Made by a program: the position numbers and the translations under genes. A stretch of 64,000 bases of DNA from Anastatus disparis (lineage: Eukaryota > Arthropoda > Insecta > Hymenoptera > Eupelmidae), in the NCBI GenBank assembly GCA_017163975.1, contig JAFFSR010000316.1, forward strand, positions 3,260,001 through 3,324,000, read 5' to 3'. Shown in pieces: positions 38,431 through 48,882 of this stretch. Below the pieces are notes generated by a model, which was not told where the DNA came from, made no database searches, and worked only from the letters and a program-made list of their open reading frames with translations. Numbering within the stretch: the stretch's first letter is position 1; the number at the start of each line of letters is the position of its first letter.

Positions 38431-39194
38431 CCCATATGGAAATAATTTATGTGAAAAACTGTAAATAATAGTAAATAATTGTAAATAACTGTTAACAAAT
38501 GTAGGAATTGAAACATAAATAATAGTTATTTACAGTTATTTACTATTATTTATTATTAATTACTATTATTTACAGTTATTAACTGTTATTTACAGATATT
38601 TACAATTATTTACAATTATTTACAGTTTTATATAATTATTTACAATTATTCATAATTATTTACAGTTATTCATAATTATTTACAGTTATTTACATTTTGA
38701 AAAATTTTTGAATTAGTGAATAATTTAATGTTATTAATAATTATTTACAATTATTTATAGTTATTTACAGTTATTTACAGTTTTTTACAGTTATTTACAG
38801 TTATTTATAATTATTTACAACTATTTACAATTTTCCATAGTTTTTTACAATTATTTACGATTATTCACATTTTTAAAAATTTTCGCCTATATATAAAATT
38901 ATTGAATAAATTCGTGATAATTTTCGAAAATGTAAATAACTGCAAATAAGTGTAAATAACAGTTAATAAGTGTAAATAACAGATAATAACTGTAAATAAG
39001 TGTAAACAACAGTAAATAATTCTAAATAATTGTAAATAACTGTTATTTATGTCTCAATTCCCACATTTTTTAACACTTTTCTACAGTTATTTACAGTTAT
39101 TTACAGTTATTTACATTTATTTACATTTATTTACATTTATTTACAGTTATTAACAGTTATTTACAATTATATCCAAAAATTTTTTCCATATGGG
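38431..39194. mobile_element. CCCATATGG-end element, copy E1 (764 bp)
   Basis: The ends are CCCATATGGAAATAATTTAT and the inverse form TTTTTTCCATATGGG. Almost the whole body is an array of the 10-mer TGTAAATAAC/TGTAAATAAT and its complement GTTATTTACA, which changes orientation several times. TT flanks both ends, a possible 2-bp duplication. It has no ORF that is not a repeat artefact. E1 and E2 are near-complementary to each other. Confidence 0.8.
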
Positions 39195-39594
39195 TTGTTT
39201 TGAAATGATATTAAATTAGTATGTAAAAACTTCCTTTTATCACGGAATTTCACGCAAACTTTGTGACTACACAGCGTAAAAAGTTTTTTTAACTTTAAAG
39301 AAGCTGCTTTTAAATTGAATAAATGCGGTGCAAAGAAATTAATTCATTTGAGTCAAAGAAAAATCATTTTTAAATTAATGAAATAATTTTTAAAATAAAA
39401 AAAAACTTGAAATATTCTTCAATACAATATTATATTTGAAAAAAAAAATTTTCGAATTTAGAAAAATATCTTTTTAACTTTGAGAAATTAGTTACTTCCA
39501 AAATAGTGTTGAAAGTCAGTAAAACTTTCATAAAAACAATGCTAAATTTTTTTATTAAAAAAATGTAATATTTATTTGAAATAATTTTTATATA

Positions 39595-40455
39595 CCCATA
39601 TGGAAAAAATTTTTGGATATAATTGTAAATAACTGTTAATAACTGTAAATAAATGTAAATAAATGTAAATAACTGTAAATAACTGTAGAAAAGTGTTAAA
39701 AAATGTGGGAATTGAGACATAAATAACAGTTATTTACAATTATTTAGAATTATTTACTGTTGTTTACACTTATTTACAGTTATTAACTGTTATTTACACT
39801 TATTAACTGTTATTTACACTTATTTGCAGTTATTTATATTTATTTACAGTTATTTACATTTATTCACTTTTTTCACAATTATTTACAGTTATTTACGATT
39901 ATTTATAGTTTTTTACAATTATTTGCAGTTATTTACATTTTCGAAAATTATCACGAATTTATTCAATAATTTTATATATAGGCGAAAATTTTTAAAAATG
40001 TGAATAACTGTAAATAATTGTAAAAACTATGGAAAATTGTAAATAGTTGTAAATAATTATAAATAACTGTAAATAACTGTAAAAACTGTAAATAACTGTA
40101 AATAACTATAAATAATTGTAAATAATTATTAATAACATTAAATTATCCACTAATTCAAAAATTTTTGAAAATGTAATTAACTGTAAATAATTATGAATAA
40201 CTGTAAATAATTATGAATAATTGTAAATAATTATAAAAAATTGTAAATAATTGTAAATAATTGTAAATAACTGTAAATAACAGTTAATAACAGTTAATAA
40301 CTGTAAATAACTGTAAATAATAGTAATTAATAATAAATAATAGTAAATAACTGTAAATAACTATTATTTATGTCTCAATTCCTACATTTTTTAACATTTA
40401 TTTACAATTATTTACTATTATTTACAGTTTTTTACATAAATCATTTCCATATGGG
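39595..40455. mobile_element. CCCATATGG-end element, copy E2 (861 bp), inverted relative to E1
   Basis: Begins CCCATATGGAAAAAATTTTT and ends AATCATTTCCATATGGG, with TA on both sides (39593-39594, 40456-40457). The body is the same TGTAAATAAC array. Its left end equals the complement of the right end of E1 (TTTTTGGATATAATTGTAAA), so the two copies lie in opposite orientation around a 400-bp AT-rich spacer. Confidence 0.8.
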
Positions 40456-41214
40456 TAAGAATGAAAAAAATATCTTACGTCAAATAATTTTTTAATCCAA
40501 ATACATAATTTTTAAATTAAACAAATTAGTTCATGACTTCGATGAAGCTATCTGTTTTCAACATCAGAATGTTTATTGGTGCAAAAAAGCGGCGTAATTT
40601 ATTAAATTTCTTTACATTAAAAAGAGGATTTTGAATTGAAAAATAATAATTGTCAGAATGAAGAAAATATAACTATAAAACTTTCTCATTTTAATAAAGT
40701 AATTATTATTTTGATTAAAAACGTATATTTCAGTATAAAAAAAAATTTTACAACAATTATTTATAAACATAATTACAAAAAATAAATTTTAATTAAAATT
40801 AACATTTAACTGTTTTAAAGAAATATTTTTTTGAATACAAAAATAATTCTGAATCAAAAGAGTTTCAGTAATTAAAAAAAAATTGAAATTTATATTGCAG
40901 AAAAGAAACTTAAATTTGTTGAAACATTTACTTGAACTAATATTTTAAATTTACTTGTATCAAATTATTTCCATGCTTGAAAGTGATGTTTCATGTTTTC
41001 AAAATAATATATTCTTCTAAAAAAATTATTTTTCAGGCTTCAAAAATTAAAATATATTTTTAAAGAAAAATAATATTTATTCAATGAATAGTTACTTCTA
41101 TTTGGTACGCAGAAATTAATTGATACGCAATATTTTTTATATTCATTAACATATTTTATCGAAGGAACAAAATTTTATTTTAATTATTTAATCTGATTTT
41201 CATTTTGACATTAA
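40456..41214. other. No recognised feature
   Basis: Strongly AT-rich, with no ORF, tandem repeat or inverted repeat that I can support. Confidence 0.4.
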
Positions 41215-41643
41215 GAGGCGGTCGGAACCAAATCGGTGACTTGCGGTATATATCAAGTCAGCATTTTTCGCTTTACGATAATATTTTGTATATTTTTATG
41301 GCTTAAACTATTTCAAATCATTCTTCATATACATGACTAGAGAAAATGACTATATTTTTACCATATGAATAAGTAAATAAATTATTATAAGCATTTATTA
41401 CAAATATCAAACTGACTTGACATATACCGCATGCAAAAAACTGTCGTGTCGATTGTTAGGTGGCATTTTTCGCTTTATAACAATATTTTGTATATTTTTG
41501 TGGCTTTAACTATTTTAAATTATTCTTTATATACGTGACTAGAGGAAATGACTATATTTTTACCATATTAATAAATGAATAAATTATTATAAGCATTTAT
41601 TACAAGCACCGAACTAAGTCACCGATTTGGTTCCGACCGCCTC
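41215..41643. mobile_element. TTAA-flanked MITE with internal 203-bp duplication
   Basis: TTAA at 41211-41214 and 41644-41647. The ends are GAGGCGGTCGGAACCAAATC and its exact inverse GATTTGGTTCCGACCGCCTC. Inside, a block beginning GCATTTTTCGCTTTA occurs twice, about 203 bp apart, with modest divergence. The TTAA flanks suggest the piggyBac type. Confidence 0.85.
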
Positions 41644-42143
41644 TTAAGAGATATAAATTTAAAAGAAAATTAATAATTTCCAGTATGAGATATTGTTAAG
41701 TTCGAGAAATATCTTATGTATCTTGAGATATATTATATTGATATTTAAAAATTTTATTTTCACTGACGGAATAAATGATATTGATAACAAAAATATTTCA
41801 CCGATCACCCGAAACAATATATTCGATACAATAAAAATGTTTTCGTTACTAATAAATTTTTTTTCCAGTGTAGCTATTAAATCAAGTAACGTTTCTATCA
41901 TCTGTCTTTTATTCTTATTATGGACAGATAAAGACAGAATTACGTTCAAGTAACAACCGGTACTTAAGTTAGGTCTATGAATAGGAGCCTAAGATCGTCT
42001 ATGATAATAAAAATTTATATGGTTGGAATATATATTCAGAATAGATTAAATTACAAATATTACTTCCTTCATTAAGAAATAATAAGTTGAAATAATACTT
42101 TTTATCTTATTTAAATAATGAAAATAATTTTAATTTATAAAAT
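41644..42143. other. AT-rich, no supported gene
   Basis: Overlapping frames on both strands at 41659-41953 are of similar length and composition. Neither has a signature. Confidence 0.4.
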
Positions 42144-42491
42144 TCATAGTAAAGGATTAAATATTTTCATCTTACCTGCCAGAAATAAAATGTTGGCTCT
42201 AGAATAATCGCCTTTGTGACTCGAAGGATTACAGTGAAGTTGACAGTGGTGATTTTGAATAGAAGTAAAATCAGTTATTATCAAGTCCTCACAATCGTCT
42301 GGCACAAAAGATACAAAAGTATCTTTTTTTTGTACTTTTCTAATACATCGACTTTGTTTCAGATGCTTTTCGGGTTTGCGCACCCCGTATTCGCAAAATT
42401 TATATACATGTATATATATATCGCGAGCATTTGGAACAGTATGTATTGCATCGTATGAATCAGAGTTGTAAATGAGAAAATGGTTTTTCAT
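42144..42491 (-). CDS. Possible orphan exon, unknown protein
   Basis: An open frame of 115 codons on the minus strand, with CEYGVRKPEKHLKQSRCIRK and VSFVPDDCEDLIITDF, followed by HHCQLHCNPSS. It crosses a good splice donor, CAG|GTAAGA, near 42175, so the coding part may end there as an exon. Its 5' end runs into the hAT-type repeat. It could be a remnant of a gene carried inside the hAT-type element or chance. No family is recognised. Confidence 0.3.
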   Translation of the reverse strand: MKNHFLIYNSDSYDAIHTVPNARDIYIHVYKFCEYGVRKPEKHLKQSRCIRKVQKKDTFVSFVPDDCEDLIITDFTSIQNHHCQLHCNPSSHKGDYSRANILFLAGKMKIFNPLL

Positions 42492-43639
42492 TTGAAATAG
42501 TCAAGTAATTGAAAATGCTCGTACCATTTTGCACTAGTTACTGGGTGAGTAAATGGTAAATGGTCAGACCATTTACCATTTATTGAGCAAGTATATATCG
42601 CGAGCATTTGGAACAGTATGTATTGCATCGTATGAATCAGAGTTGTAAATGAGAAAATGGTTTTTCATTTGAAATAGTCAAGTAATTGAAAATGCTCGTA
42701 CCATTTTGCACTAGTTACTGGGTGAGTAAATGGTAAATGGTCAGACCATTTACCATTTACAGAGCAAGTAAATGGTAAATAGTCTCACCAATTCCCAGTT
42801 ACAGAGCAAGGAACTGGAAATAGTCGGACCATTTACCAGTTAGTGGGTGAGTAAATGGTAAATGGCCGGGTCATTTACCAGTTGCTCAGTGAGTAAATGG
42901 TAAATGGTCAGACCATTTTCCAGTTACTGGGTAAGTAAATGGTAAATAGTCGGACCATTTACCAGTTACTGGGTGAGGAACTGAAAATGGTTGGACCAGT
43001 TCGCAGTGACTGGGTGGGTAACTAGCCGAATCAATTGGTTGGCAGTTACCGGGTGGAAAACTGGTAAATGGTCAAATCAAGCAGTTAGAAGTTACCGGGT
43101 GGGTAATTGGTAAATGGTTGGACCATTTACCAGTTACTGGGTGAGTAAATGGTAAATGGTCGGACCATTTACCATTTACAGAGCGAGTAAATGGTAAATG
43201 GTCTAACCAGTTCCCAGTTACAGAGCAAGTAACTGGAAATGGTCGGACCATTTACCATTTACAGAGCAAGTAAATGCTAAATAGTCTTACCAGTTTTCAG
43301 TTACAGAGCAAGAAACTGGAAATGGTCGGACTATTTACCAGTTAGTGGGTGAGTAACTGGTAAATGGTCTGACTATTCACCATTTACTCACTTAGTAACT
43401 GGTAAATGGTTTGACCATTTGTATTTACTTACCCAGTAACTGGTAAATGGTTCGACCATTTACCATTTACTTACTCAGTAACTGGTAAATGGTCCGACCA
43501 TTTACCATTTACTTGCTCTGTAAATGGTAAATGGTGCGAGCATTTACCATTTACTTGCTCTGCAAGTGGTAAATGGTGCGAGCATTTTCAATTACTTGAC
43601 TATTTCAAATGAAAAACCATTTCCTCATTTACAACTCTG
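42461..43639. repeat. Palindromic minisatellite of the hAT-type element, right zone
   Basis: Same unit as at 33063-33967. The right end, CATTTCCTCATTTACAACTCTG, is the inverse of the CAGAGTTGTAAATGAG motif at 42461. A 177-bp segment starting near 42414 (with ATCGCGAGCATTTGGAACAG) is duplicated in tandem, with copies of the element-end motif at 42461 and 42638. Confidence 0.9.
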
Positions 43640-43647
43640 CTTTGGAG

Positions 43648-43813
43648 TAAAGAATCTTGTGAGAAAGGATCTTATTGATAATATATACCATACCTCTATT
43701 TATGCAAAAAAAACTTTTTGATTTAACTAACGAGCTTGCTTTGGTTTTTGATGGAACTTATCTTCGCCATGAGAAAAGCAGAAATAATGATTATCAACGA
43801 AAGTCGTATTCAG
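43648..43813 (+). pseudogene. Spy-like transposase, central exon with first catalytic Asp
   Basis: The sequence resumes after the hAT-type duplication: VKNLVRKDLIDNIYHTSIYA, then after a one-base excess in an A run (about 43712) LFDLTNELALVFDGTYLRHE and NNDYQRKSYSG. LVFDGTY holds the first Asp of the DDE triad as in IS5/Harbinger-type transposases. The exon ends TCAG|GTTTGT at 43813, a plausible donor that joins in phase to 47031. Confidence 0.8.
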
Positions 43814-44012
43814 GTTTGTAATGTAATTTTTAATTTTAATAACTGCTTAATCATTATTGGATATAAACTTAAAATCATAAATAATTAGACTATTTAAATA
43901 TAAATATTCATATATAAATATTATCTTTTTAAAATAATATGTTATTCTTTCTTCTGTAACGTTCTGGCGTTTTTTCTTTTTAATATTTCAAAGTTATTTT
44001 TATATTAAAAGA

Positions 44013-45099
44013 TGGGCCGTGAATTTACAGGCCTAAACGCGCCGAACGGATGCACGTTTTAGGCGTATGCGTGGCTGATAATGAGGCGAAGGAGGTAAGC
44101 TATTTTGCGGGCTCGTGAACCCGTATTGAGATTACAAAAAGAGAGAAAGAGATAGCAATTGAAAGGTTTTACTTACTTTTGCTGGAGCAGATGTCCTGTT
44201 GCTGACCTTTTGCCGTGGACTGCAATTGAAGTTCTGCTGATCGGTGATCCTGTTAGAATCGGGCTGGTTGTTTGTATCAATAAAAACACTGTCCTTTTAT
44301 TTATTGTAACTTTTATTATCGCACCAAATTTACACAAGAGGGTTTTTTTGATTATTACACAGAGTTTTCCACTAGGTAATTGTTATTTATCGCAAAGTTT
44401 ATTTTGTTTATTATACGGAGTTTTTCACTAGATAATTATTGTTATCGCAAGGTTTATTTTGTTTATTACACGGAATTTTTCACTAGTTTATTACACGGAG
44501 TTTTTCACTAGTTTATTACACGGAGTTTTTCACTAGTTTATTACACGGAGTTTTTCACAAGATAATTATCGTACAAAGTTTATTTAATTTTATTCGGCGC
44601 ACAATTTGCGGTTTAGTTTTATTTGATAGGAAGGCCCCGTTTATTGGGGATAGCGCGAGCAGTTGCTTTTAAGTATATGAAGTTTTCGTCTTCAAAGACG
44701 AAAATGAAAATGAATATATTAAAATTGAGAATAAGGTGCGTAACCTGCTTTTTGTGTACCTCGAGAAGTATATCGTAACAAAAGTCTTTCGAACAATGCC
44801 CTCTCTGGCCTTTTATACCTGAAGCGGCCGAGATGGTATGACTTTTTGGGAACACTTGTGTTTACTTAAGATTTAATTAAGACATAAAAAAGGCACACAT
44901 TATGCTATTTACTCATAGCAATTTTGGCGCGTGCATATTCTTCGATATCTTAATCAGTTCTCAAAGTAAAAACACCTGTGGCCTCGACGGACTGACGGCG
45001 CATATTAATTAAGGGAATTTTTCGATACTGGTCATTGCAGAAATAGTTAGAAAAAAATAGAAAATATAAAAAAACTTTTTAAGAAGCTAGGATGTTACA
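44013..45099 (-). repeat. Possible solo LTR, minus orientation
   Basis: On the minus strand it begins TGTAACATCCTAGC and ends GGCCCA, so it has TG/CA ends. It carries a good TATA box (GGTATAAAAGG, 44809-44819) and AATAAA further on. 44440-44570 is a 27-bp tandem repeat (TTTATTACACGGAGTTTTTC). The flanks AAAGA and CTTCA do not match, so the exact borders are uncertain. Confidence 0.45.
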
Positions 45100-45111
45100 C
45101 TTCAATTACAT

Positions 45112-46854
45112 CCTATATGGAAATAATTTCTGTGAATATCTGTAAATAACTGTAGGTGATTGTTAAAAAATTTTAGAATTGAGACATAAATAGCAGTTAC
45201 AGTTATTTAGTATTACTAGAAAATCCATGCGCGCAAGCGCGCTCTATATCTAATCTAAATGTATATAAATTTTTAATGATTAACCGTTAATATAGTGTTA
45301 TTATTTTCTGTTCATTATTAAATAATAATAATTTCATATCTACTATCTGCATCAGTAAAGAAATTGATGTTATATACTAATGTATCAGAGTAGTTTACGC
45401 GGCATCAGTGAATTTATAGACACGGAAAACTTCGAGAAAAATAAATCCCATTTAAAAGATATATTATCGCTATATTCATTTTCTTATTATTATTTTAAAA
45501 AATTGAAGAAATGGTAAACTTTTAGATTAGTTTTTAGACATTTCTTAAATCTTACAAAATTTAAATAACGTAAACTATTACAAGGTCAAAAATTATTTTA
45601 CGAATATATAGCTTTTTATACACTTAATATAAATCTAACGTATTTGATTTTCAAGATATATCTTAAATGAGAATTAAAATAAGTGCCAGAAAAATTTTAA
45701 TATGTAATATTGGAATCCTAAATTCTTAATAACCAATGAATGAAGTTATTTAAAAATTAATATTTTCAACAATATGAAATCCATAAAATATATAAAAAAT
45801 AAAATAGTTCAAATCCATTCTTAACGATATGTATATCGTTCCTATTTTTAAAATAGAAATAAAAATAAAAATTCTAATCTATATTTTCTTAATTATAGTA
45901 ATTATATTATTCTTTCAACCAAAAAATTTTTTATTTTATTTTGCAGAAGAACTGTTTATTCTAAGCGTGATTCAATTTAAATTTTGAAATTAAATAAAAA
46001 AACTTTTAAAAATAGTACATTTTAGGCAAGTATTATACTATATTTTTGAAAAAAAATTTTTAAGCTGTCAATCCAGAAATATTTTATATATTAAATTATA
46101 TTATCAAAATTGTATTACGTATCGGTTTTTTATAAATTATTTTAAAATATTTCGAAATATTTTAAATTTTTTTTCAAATTTACAAAATTATTTGCCTTGT
46201 TATAAGCTAAAAAGTTGATAACATCTGTATTTTCAAAAAATATTTATTGCTAAATTTATTGCTTAATAACTATTTTATGGTACAATTTTTAAAAAAAGAA
46301 TTCAGAAGTAAATAGCATAGAATTGTTACAATGTTCTAATTTTAAATATACAATAACAAATGAATATAGAGCGGTACTTCGCACTCTCGACATCTTCACA
46401 CAAAAGAATTTTGTAAACGGAAGTTAGCGATGTTTATATTGATAATTTTATTAAAAAAATCCAACTATAACTCAATAATTATAATTTAATTATTTATCAA
46501 TGATTTTTGTTATTAAATTTTAAATCGATGATTTTATTTAAGCATATTATATTAAATCAAATCTCGTTTTTCGCCAATCATATGATTCTATTCAATCCAC
46601 CAATCACGTTCTTAGTATAAAATGTTTCACAACATCCGGCCATCGTTTTTTTAAAAGAGGATTTACAGCTATTTTCAATTTTTTACAGTTATTTACAATT
46701 ATTTACTATTATTAACATTTTTAAAATCATAAATTCGTAAATAATTTATTTTTATTTATAATTATTTTCAATTTTTTACAGTACAGTACTTTACAGTTTT
46801 TAACAGTAATTTAATGTTATTGACAATTATTTACAAAAATCATTTCTATATGGG
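45112..46854. mobile_element. CCYATATGG-end element, copy E3 (1743 bp)
   Basis: The ends are CCTATATGGAAATAATTTCT and the inverse AAATCATTTCTATATGGG. TGTAAATAAC-type sequence occurs only near both ends. The 45220-46650 interior is unrelated AT-rich DNA opening with TCCATGCGCGCAAGCGCGCTC, so E3 either carries cargo or was itself entered by another element. No ORF is supported. Confidence 0.65.
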
Positions 46855-47030
46855 ATAATTAGAAATCGGTATCAGTCGTACGAGTGATAATAAAAATTCA
46901 AATTTTTCTCAAATACTAATAATCAAACGCAAATATTTCGCTACCATTTTGTGCAATTTTCCATCAATGAAATTATGAAAATACATATTTAAGTTTTTAT
47001 GTAACTTATTAGCAATATGCAATATTTCAG

Positions 47031-48066
47031 GTCATAAAAATTATCATTTATGTAAGCCATTCACCATTTGTACTACAGATGGTTATATCGTAGATCTTCC
47101 TGGTCCATTTCTGCCGCTGAAAACGATGCGAGCATTATGAAGAAAGTGATGAATGACCCTGATGGAATAAGGAGTATTATAAAGAAAGGTGATATTTGTA
47201 TTGTAGATAGAGGATTTAGGGACGTAGTTCCTTATTTAGAAGAACTTGGTTTCAAGGTTCTTATGCCTGCCTTAAAAGGACAGAGACCTAACCTCACTAC
47301 ATCTGAGGCGAATCTATCTCGTTACGTTACGAAATTAAGGTGGGTAGCAGAAGCCATTCATGGAATCTTGAAAAAAAAATATAAGCTTCTCCATCATCAA
47401 ATTGATAACAAACTTTTACCAAAAATTGGTTTGTATTGCAGAATTGCATGTTTTCTTAATAATCGATTCGGTAAACAATTAAACTGCAATCAAAATGAAG
47501 ATGGATTACAAGATATAATCATTGACAGAATGTTGAATTCTAATAAAGAGGAAAATACCTTAGCAATTAAAGCAGAGTCAGCGAGATGGTCTAGACGTAG
47601 CTCTACAACCACTAAGCTAACCTCTCAAGAAATCATCGATTTTCCAGAGATGACAGAGAGAGATCTTGAAATTTTTTTTTCAGGAACTTATCAGTTAGGT
47701 CAAGCCATATGTTATTTGGCTGAGTTATTAGATGATTCAGATGATATTAATTTAGAGTATATCAAACTTACTCCTAATATAATCAAAGTCTTAGTAAGAT
47801 CAAGACATAGAAACAAAAAAACTCATAAATGTTATATAGAATACAAACCTAACTCAATTGGCTATGGAGGCATTTTGCGCCATACCTGCGACTGTGCTAA
47901 TGGTTTACGGACAGTCGGCTCCTGTTCTCACATAGCAGCCGTTATTTATTACCTCAGTAATGCTAGATATAAATCAAGAATAATTAAACCAGCGACAATT
48001 CTTTCTGAAATATTTTCTACTTCAGACATTGATCCAGTCATAGACGAAGACAGCGATGAAGATTGA
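47031..48066 (+). pseudogene. Spy-like transposase, catalytic and SWIM exon
   Basis: The exon opens GHKNYHLCKPFTICTTDGYI then VDLPGPF. A one-base loss near 47107 shifts the frame, and 47110-48066 is then open. It contains DICIVDRGFRDVVPYLEELG (second Asp, D47 of the 332-codon frame from 47068), FKVLMPALKGQ, LRWVAEAIHGILKKKYKLL (Glu95) and RIACFLNNRFG. This is the DDE core of DDE_Tnp_4-type transposases. The C-terminus has a SWIM zinc finger, C274-x-C276-x9-C286-x-H288 (TCDCANGL and GSCSHIAAVIYYL), and an acidic end. A SWIM finger C-terminal to a DDE core is known in other transposase groups (for example Mutator-like and Zisupton). Confidence 0.85.
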
Positions 48067-48882
48067 AATTATTTCGTATATTTAAACAAATTATAATTAT
48101 AAGCTTCTTCAAAACTTCTACGATTCTCAGTTTAATTTAACAATTATCAATTAATAAATATATAATTCAATATTTTAATAAAAAAATGATTTAATTTTTT
48201 TAATGGATTCAATGTTATTTTTATTTCCTTTTTACGAATACTTATCTATCTTCGGCAAATAATGTAACTTTATAGCACTGAGTAGCATCGATCTCCATTT
48301 ATGTCACACCTAGCGGTGTCATAAGTAGTCCATTATTTCACCGTGCTTATCAGCCTTACTACGCTCGGCAATAACTGCACGGTGCATAATTACACTGCTA
48401 ATGCTACGGACAGGCGTAACAGCGGATTTATACTAGTAAGTGTTCTAAAAAATCGTATGATACGCGTAGTATGAATTGCCTATATTGTACGATGTGAATT
48501 ATCACCCTCACTTCACTCAGGTGCTAATACACTTCGTGCCATGATAGGCAATTTGTCACTTGCATCATAATGTACTAATATTTGTTCTCATAAGTCTAGA
48601 TCTTGATAAAATCCATTATAATACTTTTCAATCCATCTGCTTTTCAAAAAGATCATTATTTATTAACTTTTCAGGTAACATCCTCAACAAGAAGCAAAAA
48701 CTTTCAAAAAACAGATTTTTTTCTACTTTTGACTGCTACGCATCTAAACATGCATTAAATGAAAGTATTTAAAAGTTTCTCATCATAACACAGCCTTTCT
48801 ATCGAACAATCAATATTTAAAAAAATGTTTTTAATGCGATTACAAATATTTATAAATGTATTGAATAATAATTCAACATGAA
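48067..48882. other. 3' noncoding part of the Spy-like element
   Basis: AT-rich after the transposase stop. 48240-48557 is GC-richer with short palindromes (ACACCTAGCGGTGT near 48306) and an inverted pair AATTGCCTAT/ATAGGCAATT (48475 and 48543). This is possibly another small MITE. AATAAA candidates lie at 48153 and 48177. Confidence 0.45.

Larger units (their letters stand above)
33063..43639. mobile_element. hAT-type composite element, 10,577 bp, in the transposase exon
   Basis: The outer ends are CAGGGTTGTAAAT (left) and the inverse of CAGAGTTGTAAAT (right), CAGRG being a common hAT terminus. The flanks CTTTGGGG (33055-33062) and CTTTGGAG (43640-43647) form an 8-bp target duplication with one mismatch, as expected for hAT. 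Both terminal zones are arrays of a palindromic repeat built on AAATGGTCGGACCATTTACC. Further internal copies of the CAGAGTTGTAAAT end lie at 33616, 42461 and 42638, so the element is rearranged or several copies are merged. The centre (34000-42400) is filled with other insertions. No hAT transposase is recognised. Confidence 0.75.
43814..47030 (+). other. Transposase intron, 3.2 kb, enlarged by insertions
   Basis: Starts GTTTGT and ends AATATTTCAG. The split Gly codon (G|GT) is restored across it. It holds a possible solo LTR (44013-45099) and the E3 element (45112-46854). The remainder is AT-rich. Confidence 0.75.

Noticed and set aside
38431..40455. Telomere-like repeat (TGTAAATAAC array)
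   Set aside because: It is bounded by inverted CCCATATGG ends, changes orientation internally, and is not a known telomere motif.
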